DNA of 64,000 bases from positions 11,185,501 to 11,249,500 of the forward strand of contig OX463807.1 of the NCBI GenBank assembly GCA_949825045.1, written 5' to 3'. Source of the stretch: Argyresthia goedartella (lineage: Eukaryota; Arthropoda; Insecta; Lepidoptera; Argyresthiidae). The notes below the pieces were generated by a model, which worked only from the letters and a program-made list of their open reading frames with translations, was not told where the DNA came from and made no database searches. This document shows positions 42,300-55,174 of this stretch, piece after piece. Made by a program: the position numbers and the translations under genes. The stretch's first letter is position 1; each line of letters starts with the position of its first letter.

Positions 42300-44500
42300 A
42301 CGGTTTGAAGTTTGAAAATTCAAGCTAAAGAACGGCGGATCATTAGCTAAAGAATTATGTTTGTAGATCGATACGTATTTATTGGCGATACATAAAAAGG
42401 GTAGTGGTATTTAATCAAACATCAAAAAAATAAGTCGACTTCAAATTAACTCAAAAGTAAGGAAAAACCCAAACCAATTCAAAGTCAAGTTAGTTGCCAG
42501 GCCTTGAAAAACTGTATGTAACTGTAATTTTGTAACTTTTTATTGTTATCTATTACTTTGGAGTTAATTTGAAGTCGTTTTTTTCGTGATGATAATATGG
42601 GCCTCCTGTGACCGGAGTTCTGTTAGGCTTGTTAGTACTGCGGAAAACCCCTGACCCCCGTGTTATATAAATCCTATTATATTTATTACTTCAGAAAGGA
42701 TTAAACACCGCCAATTTTTCAAGTTTCCCAGCTGTTCTTTTACAGTCCTATTTTTTCTCAAAAACGACAAACTCTGTTTGCTGGACGAAATATATCTTTA
42801 AAGATAAGCTCGACTTTGCTTATAACATTGGCATGTCATTATTTGGCGATATTGATATATTTATTGGTTTGTGTATGATTTTAATTAAATTAATCATTAT
42901 AAGTTTTCTAAAATATTTCTTTAAGACCAGTCTTTATAACTCAATATAATCAACTTTCATCATATTAGTCTTGATATTTAGCTGGAAATAATATACAAAA
43001 AAAAAAACAGAAAAAATAATAATATTTCCTTGTGACTAAAAAAAATAAACTTTATTTCATTGATATTTCATAGTTTCATCAGTACAGAATCATTTTTTTA
43101 CCTCTACTGAATAACATTGACAATATGGGGAAAACAAGAGAGCTATCTGTTTAAGAGATAAGAATTGGGCATCATAAAACGGGGCAATGCAATCGAGTAA
43201 TAGGTAGAAAATAAAAGGTTCCTAAAGTTCATAGATGAACCAAAGATTTTATTTTAAGTGTTGTTTAAGAGAAAAATTCAAATGACCACCAAAATATATT
43301 TTTCCTATCCAAAATGATTATCCTTCATGTTAGGTTGAACGAATAAAAGAACAACAAAAAATACTTAAAACATAAACTTAAGTACACAAAACATATAAAA
43401 AAAAGTTTGGTGATCATTTATCCAAACCCATTTTGGTGATCGTTTTGAATTTATTGGTAGTAAAATAGATGCATTTTTGGTGTAGTAAAATAGTATCATT
43501 TAAACACAAGCCGATTTAAAACTTAAATTTAATAAAACTTATGAAAATAAATTATTTCGTAACTAAAATAGTTTATTTTGTGGTATAGCATTCTGAAGGC
43601 TGAATACTTTTGAGCGGTATTGAAATATACATATGAAATTTTGTATACTTGTTTGGAAGTCCTAAAAGTGTGAATATTTTGCGTTTCTGATAATATTACA
43701 TACATACATACGAAGAGAATTGACAACTTTTTTCTAGTCAGTTAAAAATGTCTCCACTCCAAGGAACCACATACATAAATAAAAACCGAATAAATAAATA
43801 AGAAAAGACTGTATGGTCAGATTAAATAAGTACGTCCAGATGGACGAAGAATAAAACAAATACACGACACATGTCACCCAGTTTTGTATACCGCGCTCGC
43901 CATCTTGTGCATTTCGGAACTTACTCAGAAAAAGCTTGTGATAAAATATAATTAATTAACATGTTGATCATTTTATTAAATAACTTTTCTGACTTTTTAA
44001 CGTTATTTTTTACAATTTTATCATTACCGTAACTGCTCTGTTAAAAGGCTTTTGAAAAGCAATGCGTTTTAAAAAGTCTTCAACTGTTTGTCCGTCACAT
44101 ACTTATTCTAGAAATTGTATCCCCCATTGCAATGACATAATGAAACCCAAGAAGTAATTTACTTCAAAAAGTTCAGCCTGATATTGTTCCCGTAGCGCGA
44201 CATTGCTTAATTTTACGAATGCCACCGGAACCTTGCCGACTTTTAGTACTCAAAAGTTCTGTTTTTGAAAGGTTTATATTTTCAGTGACGCCTCTGATTA
44301 ATACCGAATGAAACTCTTTGGTTATTCTCTATGAATGACGCTGAGACGGTGACGATGCCACGACAAGAACCTTATTGGCTGAAACAGTAATTTACCTTAT
44401 CTTAGATAAACGGAACTCATTGCTTACAGATTAAACGAAACTGCATAGTTTCATTCAGTATATACAGAGCATCGATATAAATACAGAGCCACAAACTTAT
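42300..44500. other. No gene seen; AT-rich DNA
   Basis: Long AT-rich region with poly-A tracts (43005, 43390). Short inverted words occur around TAACTTTTTATTG near 42540 but no ORF or repeat structure that I can assign. Confidence 0.45.
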
Positions 44501-44519
44501 CTGTAGAACGGCGAAAGGG

Positions 44520-44900
44520 AAAACTACGGACGCCATTTTGAAAATGTCACTTCGCTGTCAGTTGTTGCTGTGTTGTGTTGTTCAGTTGAGAGTCCATTAG
44601 TTTTTCCAATATTACAAGTATTTTGTTTGATAATCATGCCGAAAGCAATCAAAGGTGGTGTACGAGAAATTATTCTCAAAATGAAATTATAAGCAATATT
44701 TATACTTAATCATTAGTCGATCGTACGGTCTGGTCGAGTAGACCTCTTGTAAAATACGTATTTAGATGTTAAAAGTTGTGATAAGTGCCAAGTGCTTTAT
44801 ATTGTGGATTTCAGTTATTAATAAATGTTATGTACATATGTATATTACTTTTTGGCTAACAAAACGGCTATATTATTTATGTATCAATCCTAAATTAATA
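44520..44900 (+). repeat. Fragment with a transposase-like start (MPKAIKGGVREIIL)
   Basis: ATG at 44636 opens an 18-codon frame, MPKAIKGGVREIILKMKL, then a stop. Starts of this kind belong, from recollection, to an insect DDE-transposase family, so this may be a deletion derivative keeping only the 5' end. Support is weak because the frame is so short. Confidence 0.3.
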
Positions 44901-45164
44901 AATCGCTAAAAATAATCGTGTGTTACATCCACTATTTGCACCGATTGCAGCAATTTATGTAATATGTGGCAACCCTTTTCGATGGTGGCGTCAGCCCTTC
45001 ATTCTACTCAAAATAAGCTCAAAATCCCCTGAATTTGAGCCCCGTTTTCTATGACTTTATACTGCTAACTTCACAGAGCTGCTTGCCAGGTAGCCCCTGC
45101 ATGTTTTGATTTGTAATATTTAAGTGGTGCTTACGCTTTGTCGAATTTGGCAAAAATTTGGTAC

Positions 45165-45415
45165 ACTAGTATCATTGGACGACCTCCGTGGCGCTGCGGT
45201 TGTGGCCCTGCCTACCATGCGAGAGGTCCCGCGTTTGGATGTTTACATGTGTGTGATGTCGCTGTTTCTGGTTCCCACGACACAGGGTATCCTAGAGTGG
45301 GGTCAGAAGTAATGTTTGTGCCTGTATATGAATGTTTATTTTTATTAATGTTTATGTATATGTTTATTTGTACCTTTACCTTACTAATTATGACAGGGTC
45401 ATAATAAATTAAATG
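45165..45415 (+). repeat. tRNA-derived SINE
   Basis: GACGACCTCCGTGGCGCTGCGG is followed 45 bases later by GAGAGGTCCCGCGTTTGGAT, a diverged pair of RNA polymerase III boxes (A box near GTGGCGC, B box near GGTCCCGCGTTTGGAT). A T-rich body and a TAATAAATTAAA-like tail follow. The spacing and text fit a tRNA-derived SINE in plus orientation. Confidence 0.6.
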
Positions 45416-45499
45416 CTTAATGCATAGTAAGTTATCGTTTAGAGTAGCTAAAAACATAATGACTTTATTTTGTCTGCCTAAATTCGGAATTACATATGT

Positions 45500-47600
45500 T
45501 TTATTAAAGATAAATATTTTTGTTATATTGACCTGTTAAACTGCACTTATGTTAGTTTAGCTTATTTATATAGTTATTGCGACCTTTTGAAGATGGCTGT
45601 ATAAAAGGAAATGAAAAGTTATTGTATATATTACACCGAGTTAGTTCAACGAATTTAAACAGCCAAGGACATGGGTAATTTGTATTAGGTAACGGCCTCT
45701 AACAAGACATATATCACACTCGTTATGGCACACAATAAAAAACAAAACATTGTATGACGCCAACTCTGTAAGTTATTTAGGGGACGAGATATTAGACTTT
45801 AAATATTACCATATAACCCACTTTCTTGACATGCAATAATTCATTCTTATACTACTTTCTAGGCCCTATTTGATTGGGGTTTTGTCTTTTTACTGATAAA
45901 AATATGCCCCATATCGTTTGGGAGCGATAGAATATGACACACGCGGCGCTATCTAGTCAAAATGTCAAAGAGTTCGATCCCGATGGCAAAAAAATCTATT
46001 CAGGCTATGGGTACCCAATAGTGGCATCTTTTATTTGTATTTGTATTTGTTTATTTGTATCCCACAGCATATATGTACTTAATCTATCGCAGAGTTAATT
46101 AATTACTTTGTATTAATGCCAATTACAGGATAGCCTTGAATAGTATTTTTAATTTATGCGGTAGTGGAGAACTAAAGAGGTTGCAAGAAAGAATATTTTT
46201 TCCTGATACCCCCGGACCACGCACATCCGCGCGCGCAACACGAGATTCATGGAACGGGGGACTAGGATAGAGATATTGTAGGTATACAATTGAATATCTT
46301 GCCCGGCGTGCCGTGTCGTTATCGTGTCGCTTGCGTAGTTAACGGTTAAGTGTTAAGGTTTGAGTAAATAAAACTGAATAGCTTTCTTATTTATCATTTA
46401 TTTCATCATATGTATCAGCGTACTCTTAAACAATATCGTCTAAAAAAAGTGCAGTTAATTGCTAAGTTCCTTGGTGCCGTGCCCATCCTAAATACCATAC
46501 AATAGACATTACATGGGCATAGCAACCTAAGGTTCGTATGCAAGTGAGACAAGTACAATAGTGTTCACAAAAGCTTAGCCTACCAGCGCACGCTGGGTCT
46601 ACTATTGTAGAGGAATTATATTGACATGCGTTGGTATGCCTTGATTGACTGGCTTGCCTTGCCATTGTAGGTTGTTACTAGATGTAAAAATTCCGATATT
46701 TAGGTTATAAGTTTTGAAAATATGTAAAAACAGTACTATTTCTAGAAGAGAACCACACTCTGATATAGTTTTGTTATATTTTTGAAAAGAAAATGGTTTT
46801 TGGTATTATGGAGGACGAGGAAGCCTGCAGGGTGAAAGCGATGCGCACGCACTTGCTCACGGCTCACGGGGAGGGAAGGAAGCAAGCTTTGACGTGTAGC
46901 CTTGTGATTGGTTTATTCAAAAGTCTCACAGTTAATTACAATTTCACCTTAACTACCCTCAGTTGCTCATTGTCTTTCTTCGTGAAACCTATCTCCTTTC
47001 CATATCCTGATTTGCGATTTTTATTAACAACTATTTCGGCTTATTTAACGGACTTTGTAAGTGCTTTGTGAACTTTGTGAATCGGATTTAAGCTTGGACA
47101 AACGGATTTGAAGATTTTGTGTATCGGACTTAGTAAGAATCAAGATGGATCCTTGTTCGAAATGTAACTTGTCGACGTGAAACAGAAGGCGTTTTCCCCT
47201 TATACGATAATTCTTGGAAACAAAACAGTTTTTGACTGACTATATTGTTTCTCGAGTGGCTCGTTATCACGTAAGTACCAAATATCTTTTTGAGTGTGGT
47301 ACCTACGCACGTGTTATCTGTAAAATCAGATATTTTTTTCTAGAAATGATGACTTCCAAAATACTGTTAAGTTAAATCAATTTCAAACGCAAACCCTTCT
47401 GCAAACGTAATACACAAGGATTCTCCACGTGTCACCATTGCCAATGTTAAGTCCTTTTCTAAGTCAGCCAAGTAAAGTACCGCTTTCCACATGTAAAGCT
47501 AGATATTAAGTTGCAGCAGTAACGATCTCTAGTGATAAAACACCTATGATAATACTGTTATATTAATAGGTTTTCGGCATACAAGACGCGTATATCCAAG
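45500..47600. other. No gene seen
   Basis: AT-rich sequence with a TTTGTATTTG simple run (46032-46064), and ordinary short ORFs without domains. The ORF at 46793-47071 has no recognisable motif. Confidence 0.4.
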
Positions 47601-47813
47601 ACGATGAGTAGTCCTTGTTATCAATGGACTCAGCGCGCAGGTAGAAATTCCAAAAGACAAAACCAAACGGTTTCAGCTGCTGCTCCCGCTGATCAACATG
47701 ATGGAGTCAATCAATCGAGACTTCTCACGCACCCCTTCTGGGGCGTGGGGAGTCGGGGTCAGGTCAATGGACCTCTTCCCGAAGAATCACCTCTGTCCAC
47801 TCCTATGGACAGG

Positions 47814-48150
47814 TCATAGGGTGGCCCTTACGGTGGTGCGTGTGGTGCTGATATGCAGTGGGTGATCGCCGGCTAGGCAATCAGGTCGCGTGGCAGGCGG
47901 CGGTGGTCGGGCGGGCGCGCGTGGTGCGGCGCCAGTTCGAGGATGTGCGGGTGTTGTGACGTATCCGCACTCGCGAACATGCCCTTCACCAGCCTCTGGA
48001 CAAACTGGTCCATTGTTTCCCATACTAGCTCCCTCTGGATTGTCGCGTTCCTCACGTAGCGGGGGGCGAGATAAAGTAGATTGTTAACCGAGGGCTGAAA
48101 GGCACCCATTCCTGACGAGATGTTTTGGCCAATAGTTCGAGGCAGAAATG
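47814..48150 (-). other. Unassigned GC-rich ORF fragment (possibly repeat-derived)
   Basis: The minus strand at 47873-48109 encodes VNNLLYLAPRYVRN and HILELAPHHARPPDHRRLPRDL, with GC-rich third positions unlike the AT-rich surroundings. The codon use suggests a once-coding segment, but I do not recognise it. A GGGTGC/GCACCC inverted word pair brackets its upstream end near 48105 and 48155. Confidence 0.35.
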
Positions 48151-48844
48151 GGTGCTATCACCCGAGTAAAACACTCTACTTTTCATTACGAATACGAGGA
48201 AAGTAAACACAAGCCAGTTAAAATCAAAATTATTTTATTAAAAAACAAAGTCACTTGAAATCAATATTAATTATAAACATCAAAAATAATTTAAATGTCA
48301 ACAAAATTAATAAATGAAGAATTAATCGTTTTATGGCTGTATAGGTTACTACCATTGCTTTGTTCAATATAAACTACGATTCATATATATATATTTTTAA
48401 TACTTTTCTGCTTTAGAGCAGGCACGTACCACTTTCAGCAGGTGCCTGGATGAACAATGACCCCCTTTCAGAGTATGAGTAATGAAAAAGTCATTGCAGT
48501 ACCTGGGTATACAAGAGTGGCTAACACGACCATTCATTGTTTGCTCCCAAACGTATCAAGTTTAATATGCTCTGTGACTATAATATATACGTGCCTGGTT
48601 TTGCAAGAGCATACCAATTGCACCGATGCTCTGACCATTGGGAAACATTGATGGAATCGCCTTGTTTGATTAATTCATTCCCAAGTGAATACTTAGGTGA
48701 TGTTTTTGACATGGCTCAAGAAGCCCGAGAAAATAGCACACATTTGGATTTTTTAAATGTGGGCTTTAGACCAAGATGACCTTTTATTTTGGACGGCTAT
48801 GACATTGGATCAGTTTAAACAAATCCTAGAAGAAACTCCAACCT

Positions 48845-49692
48845 TAAATTGCAGTGGGGACCCCACATAGATAAATTGGCTGGTTAATTAAGTTCTGCGG
48901 CTTACGCTGTTAGGAACATCAGACAAAGCACGGATGTGGCTACATCTAGGCTAGTATATTTTAGTTACTTTCATAGTGTGATGTCCTATGGTATCTTGTT
49001 GTGGGGGAAAGCAGCGGATATTCAAACTATTTTTATTTTACAGAAAAGAGCTATTCGAGCAATTTATAATTTAAAACGAACAGACTCCTTAAGAGAGCTT
49101 TTTAAAGAAATTGACATACTAACAGTAGCTAGTCAATTTATTTTCGAAAATATAATGTATGTACGCAAGAACCTTACAACATTTTCCAAACTTAGCGATA
49201 GCTGTGATGTTAACCTAAGAACTAATCACAGACTATGTGCGTCCCGTTTTAGACTCGCGAAGGTTAGCAATTCTTTCAAGGGTCAGTGCATTCTCTACTA
49301 CAATAGGATACCTCTGGAGATTTTGAAATTGCCATTTGAGCAATTTAAAAAGCATGTTAAAGCGACTTTGTCGAAAAAGGGATATTACAATGTTCAAGAT
49401 TACTTAAATGACAGGACTGTATGGGGTTAATCTGGCTCAACACAGACCTTGCTGTTAATAGTTTTGTAATTATTTATTCCTGCTTATTAATCATAACAAT
49501 TAAATTTTTCATATTTGTATTAGTTAAGCACAACCTATTTTTAAAAGAGATCTAAAAATAAATCTGTGGGAGTTTCTACGCCCTTCTTCTCCCACAGTGC
49601 TCCAATGTAGAGAAGAGGCAAAAAATGACGTTTGCTAAGTATATGTAAATATCTACAGTAATAAAGTACTTTGACTTTGACTTTGACTTTAA
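48845..49692 (+). repeat. LINE 3' fragment (copy 3 of the main family)
   Basis: Matches 7700-8530 of the nested LINE: the RT tail domain (164 open codons, 48936-49430), the 3' UTR with TCTGTGGGAGTTTCTACGCC, and AATAAAG. It ends in a tandem of TTTGACT units (49669-49691), whereas the copy at 8.5 kb ends in GGTATTT units. The C-terminal ORF is open, so the insertion is young. Confidence 0.92.
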
Positions 49693-49771
49693 GAGAAACG
49701 TGCAAAAATCTACAACTGGCATTGGGCATTTTCTTAAGTAAAATAAGAACAGGTGAATCAAACAAAAACAA

Positions 49772-50815
49772 AATGGCAATTTCAAAATCTCCAGAGGTTC
49801 TGTAGTAGAGAATGCACTGACCCTTGAAAAAAATGCTAACTTTTGCTAGTCTAAACCGGGGCGGTTCTTACGTACATACATTATATTTCCGAAAATAAAT
49901 TGACTTTTTCATTTTAAACTATAAATTGTTCGAATAGCTCTTTTCTGTAAAATAAAAATAGTTTAAATATCCGCTGCTTTCCTCCACAACAAGATACCAT
50001 AGGACATGACACTATGAAAGTTACTAAAATATACTAGCGTAGATGTAGCCACATCCGTGTTTTGACTGATGTTCCTAACAGCGTAAGCCGCAGAACTTAA
50101 TTTACCAGCAAATTTATCTATGAGGGGTCCCCACTGCAATTTGCTATCAATGGTTTTTCCAAGAAACTTCGTATCATTTACTTATTCTAACGTGTTGATG
50201 TTTAGCACTAAACTGGTCTCAACTTGCTTGATATTTGTAAGTGAGAATTTGATACACTTGGTTTTAGCAGCGTTCAAGGTTAAAGACAATGCACATTTAA
50301 CGTCATCAAAATTTTCTTTCTGTCTTTCAATTTTGAAGACCATTGAAGTATCATCAGCAAACAACACTATGTCAGTCAATTTCTCCGCCATGAAAGGCAG
50401 ATCGTTAATATATATCAGGAACAAGAAAGGGCCTAATATGGAACCTTGTGGAATGCCAATTTTTACACCCGATCCATCAGATTTAACGCCGTTGACTTCT
50501 GCCTTTTGAATTCTATTGCTTAAATATCTTAGTAGATACAACGCATTATATCTAACTCAGTAATGATTTAATTTCATTAAAAGCGTATTATGATCAACAC
50601 AATCGCAACAAAAAGATCGCAAAAAACTCCGATAGCGTCCTGTGCGGCCTCTCATGCAGAATAAATATGTGATATAAGGGTAATCCTGCATCCGTAGTAG
50701 TGAAGCCTAGTGAAACCGTATTGTTTGGCGTGGAGTTGTTTTTTACGGTTGAAGTGTGAGAGAATTTGATTGAGTATAATCTTTTCAAATATTTTACTTA
50801 GTGCTGGAAGAACAG
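49772..50815 (-). repeat. LINE RT fragment (copy 4, opposite orientation)
   Basis: The reverse complement matches about 6995-8195 of the nested LINE, from the N-terminal RT motif region to the tail domain. On the minus strand it encodes SDGSGVKIGIPQGSILGPFLF and LFADDTSMVFKIE. Small deletions break the frame. With copy 3 it forms an inverted pair, 3' ends facing, separated by about 80 bp. Confidence 0.9.
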
Positions 50816-50959
50816 AGGGACCGAGGAACCAAGTATGCATTCTATCCTCAGGTTTACAGCCTCAACCTACTTTACAGCCACTTTGATAGGTGCTGTATGT
50901 GCTGGCCACTTATGATATTGATAATGATACGTCATAAAGATATATTGTCTTTTCTCATA

Positions 50960-52380
50960 TCACAATAGGTGTCGTCAAGATTTTTGTGATATTATAATAG
51001 TAGTTTATGTGACTTCTTCATAATGGAGGGCATTAATTCTCGAGAGATAATATAACTCGAGAGTTTTAATGCCTAATTATGTACAGTTACATACACTAGT
51101 TTATCTACACACATAACATAAGCTCTCTTTGTTGTGTTCAGGAACCGCATGTTTGACCGGCATTGTGGCATTGATCATTGCTCTGCAATTGTTTAGCTTA
51201 TTCTGTAGTACAAACTTCACAGACAAACTAGGGGCGGCACGCAGGCGGGCATTGGCGTCCATGGCATTTGAATGTCATAATTTGACAAATTTCTGTACAT
51301 TATGACCATAATGTACAGAAATTTCCAGATAAGAAATGAGTTTTTACCAAATTATGCTGAACTTAACGTGCGGTTTTTAGATGCAGTAAAGAGGGTATGT
51401 GATACGTGTGTAGATAAAAGATTTCATCTTGCTCGCTAATATTTGATAAATTTACCTGTTTATTAAAACACTATTAAGTACAATATGGATTCGGCAATAG
51501 TTGGACCTAGTAGAGGCGTATCAGAAATAAAATTTATCACTTGTTAAAAAGTCGATATTTGGAATGCCGGCTACCGATATAATTTTATTAAAAAGAACAT
51601 GAGCGGTTTCTCAAATTACCGATGCAATAAAAAAAACAATGCTTCTTTCACTTTGGAAGCTGAAAACAACATTGATAAAGCTTGTATGACGAGCTTTATA
51701 AAAAAAAAACTATTGACCAAGTTATGGAAGCGCAAGAAAGCGATGTGTTCCAATCTTGGTCCACTCCAGAAAAAGAATTAAAATAAGATGGACGGATTCA
51801 TAGAAAAAAATCTGCGGACGATATATTAACATTTACCATGAAAAATCATGCATTATATCCTGCAAGTTGAAGTGTCTCAAAACAACCAGAACTACGTGTA
51901 CTTAACTCAAGGATTTGATGTTACCCGATCACGTTGTTAACCGATGAATTTATTACTTAACATTATACGTGACATTAAAAAAAAGACATTTCAAGATGTG
52001 CCTTTGCTACGCCACCTGGGAAAATACATGTTATTGTGACTGGTATGGCTGTGGTGTGCCTCTGCCACTCCAGCTGAGAAAATACATTCCACTGTGACTG
52101 GTATGGCTGTGCTGTGCCACTACCACACTGTCTGGGAAAAAACGTGTTAGATAAACGATGTCGCATAATACTGAATGCAATTGAGTACATGTACCGTTTC
52201 CAGAATCTGCCATTTTTAGAATCTGCCATTCACCGAATAAGAGCAAAATAATTGTGCTGCATTACTGTTTAAAATGCTACTGTTTAAAGTACTAGCTGTG
52301 TATATGAAGCATCGGGCAGAACCAGAAACAGCTACGTCACACACATATTTTTTTCTGTGTCCCCATAAACGTAAATGATA
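50960..52380. other. Noncoding stretch with inverted repeats
   Basis: Contains an 18-bp-arm perfect palindrome at 51287-51324 and a looser one at about 51028-51073 around CTCGAGAG. At 52031-52130 two copies of an approximately 50-base unit (TGTGACTGGTATGGCTGTG...) occur in tandem. No gene recognised. Confidence 0.5.
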
Positions 52381-52399
52381 ATAGTGCATGGTGTTAATC

Positions 52400-52645
52400 A
52401 AACTCAACACAGAACTCTCTTAATAAATGAGAAATCATTTATTCTTGCAATTATGCATTATTCATTTATAATAATTTGTATGAAATATTTTTACTAGTTG
52501 TACAATACCTATATTTAAAAGAGATCTAAAAATCAATCTGTGGTACTTTCTTCGCCCTCCTTCTGTGTGGTCCAATGTTCTCGTACAGAAGGGGCATGAC
52601 ATATTCTAAACACATTTATATTTACAGAAAATAAAGAATTGTGAT
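52400..52645 (+). repeat. LINE 3' UTR fragment (copy 5)
   Basis: AGAGATCTAAAAATCAATCTGTGG at 52518 and the downstream CGCCCTCCTTCT...GGTCCAATGTTCTCG match the 3' UTR at 8400-8520. It ends ATAAAGAATTGTG. Confidence 0.8.
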
Positions 52646-52950
52646 TTTAAGATCGAGTTAGAGTGCAGGAGCTATTGGAACCCTCGGCAGACTCCGTTCC
52701 TCGTTATGGAGACGCCTAAGGCGTTCCTCCTCTGCTGCAGCCAGCAAGACAGCCCACGCCATCTCAACACCTAAAACAATAATCCTAACCTAACGTAACC
52801 TTTGGTTCATACAACCTTTGGTTTTTTACTGTTCAACAATATTTTATATTCCCGATAATCACTAACCGAAACGTTAAACGTTCCAAAATCACTAAAATAA
52901 AAGCTTTTATTCGATTATTCAATATGATTCAGTGACCGGTTTACGCGAAG

Positions 52951-53424
52951 CAGTGTTGCCTTTAGGACAATCTACTTTGTGGCTACATAAAATTAAACAG
53001 TGGCCAGTTTTATAAAAATATGTATTTAAAAATGTGGCTAGAAGTGGCTAAATATAAAAAAATATTTGCCTACTTTAGTAGGCAAATATTTTGATATATT
53101 TAGCCAATTTTATTTATATATTTATTTTATTAAAATATAAAATATTAAAATATTTTTTATTTTAATTTATATAATGTACTATTGCTAATATAATATAATT
53201 ATCATAAACAATGATATCGTTTCGGTATATTATGTTATGAAACTCCGTAGAAGGCGATAACCTCAGAATTCTTTAAAATTACTTACTCGGTCGACTTTCA
53301 ACAGTAATAATCAAAAAATTACCAACAGTAGCTAGAACTTGCTAAACTCGTTTTGATGGCTAAAATTGATAATTTTTGGCTAACATCGTTGAAAATCGGT
53401 AGAGTGGTTAAAACGGCAACACTG
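52951..53424. mobile_element. Second hAT-like MITE, with internal hairpin
   Basis: Terminal words CAGTGTTGCC and GGCAACACTG are perfect inverted repeats. Flanks ACGCGAAG and ATGGGAAG agree at 6 of 8 positions, consistent with an aged 8-bp duplication. A large near-perfect hairpin (53046-53105, arms beginning GGCTAAATATA and ending TATATTTAGCC) lies inside. Repeated GTGGCTA words occur in the left part. There is no transposase. Confidence 0.75.
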
Positions 53425-53700
53425 ATGGGAAGCCGGCGTCGAAATCTTTATTTGACATTTGGATATGAACTTGGGTTTCGCTTGAAACATTACATGATAC
53501 CGATTTACGTCAAATCATACCGATTTAGTTCATTCAATGAGCTTGGGTTTTGCCTCCAATGAGATACTACTTGCGTGATACCAATTTGACAGATGAATGA
53601 ATGAATGCATGGCATTTAAACGTCAATGTCTACATGATGTTCAAGCTCAGATGACTAACGCCATAAGGCCGCTGGCCATACGTTAAACATATATTTTTAA

Positions 53701-54091
53701 TTTCGGACTCGAACACGAAGGGTTCCGTACCACCGTACTATGGTATGGATGGTATGGAGTAAATAGTTTGGATTTCACATAGCAAAATGTTGTTACAAAG
53801 TTATTGGTGATTCTACTTTCACAATCCGCATTCATAAGTTTGTATGTGGTATTGAAGAAGAAGAATTATTTTATGGGAGCCCCCTCAAATATTTTATTCG
53901 GTTTGTTAGTATTTGTTGTTATAGCGGCAACAGAAATACATCATCTGTGAAAATTTCATCTGTCTAACTAATACGGTTCATGAGATACAGCCTGGTGACA
54001 GACGGACGGCCGGTCGGACGGACGGACGGAAGGACAGCAAAGGTTTAGTAATTGGGTCCCGTTTGGCACCCTTTAGGTACGGAACCCTAAA
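53701..54091 (+). repeat. Dispersed repeat with GGGTTCCGTACC ends (copy A)
   Basis: Starts ACGAAGGGTTCCGTACC and ends GGTACGGAACCCTAAAAA, which are inverses of each other. Internal words include TTTGTATGTGGTATT, GGCAACAGAAATACAT and a GGAC run. The same order recurs at 59165-59575, in reverse at 58913-59110 and split at 63395-63935. Type (MITE or SINE) is not decided by the sequence. Confidence 0.8.
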
Positions 54092-54092
54092 A

Positions 54093-54300
54093 AAAGAGCT
54101 CCGTGGTCTAATACGTTTCACGCTTGCTTCTCACACAGGAGATGCAGGTCGTTTCCTGACCATGTACCAATGAGCCAATGAATTTATCCTTAGTACATTA
54201 TACGGACGTTCTTAACGGTGACGGAAAACATCGTTAGGAAACCTTCATTACTCTATAGCTGCAGCGATGGGCTAGCCCCTGTCACGAAAAATGGAGTATT
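54093..54300 (+). repeat. tRNA-derived SINE
   Basis: GCTCCGTGGTCTAATACG with TTGCTTCTCACACAGGAGATGCAGGTCGTTTCC forms the tRNA-like head. GTGACGGAAAACATCGTTAGGAAACC follows, a word common in lepidopteran SINEs. It lies directly downstream of dispersed repeat copy A. Confidence 0.6.
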
Positions 54301-55174
54301 GAATAACTGACTCAAAGTGGGCACAATTGTGTCTCCGCCATCTCGTATGGGAAAAGGCGTGACACTATGTTATGTTATATTAAAACAGCCCTCGGTGGAA
54401 AATAAAACAGAACACACAAAACTAGTTCTGAAAAATGAGTTAATTAATATTTATAAGTATAATGTAGGTTACATAAAAATAGGTACAGATGTACCTATTT
54501 TTAATGAATTAATGATGAATAATCCTTTCCTTTCGTATTTTCTCGGAAATGTTCGTTTTTGTCTTACTACTTCACTCGCACTCAGTACCCGTCAAACGGG
54601 CAATTTGACATTTGACATTGATAAATAAAGTATGCGATTTATTTGATACCTACACGTAATTTAATAATACAGTAATTCATAGACACATCGGCACCATTCG
54701 GGTGTTATCGTTGTTCCGTGTTTTGCCGATAGGAAAGGATTATTCACTACATCTGTACCCACATAGGAACATTTTGGAAGCTTTTAACTGAAAAACGAAG
54801 TTACGTACGCAATGCTTTGTAGTCCGTAGCCTTTTGATGTCTTTATTTATAATATCAAGCTGTACGCTCATAATATAATCATCGTCGGTTATTTGCGGCC
54901 TTACTTATAAAAAAGTAAATTCACTGTTTAGTTAATTCAGTGTTTTGTCTTGCTTTGACATTTGACATTTAGTCGACGTGTGAAAAGGAAACCACCAGGA
55001 GGAGTATGGCTAGGGGTACGATGGGTCCGACACGAAAACTCCTATGTTTTCGGCCATCTGAGGTTTTGACAATTTATAATTTAAATTAAATTTACATTTC
55101 TGGATTTTTCGACTTAAATGCAATTTTTGTGTCAAACAACATTTTAACGATTAGGTTTTTGGTTTTTTGGTTGA

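Noticed and set aside
47604..47819. Plus-strand ORF as a small gene
   Set aside because: No domain, no supported splice sites and no conservation that I can recognise.
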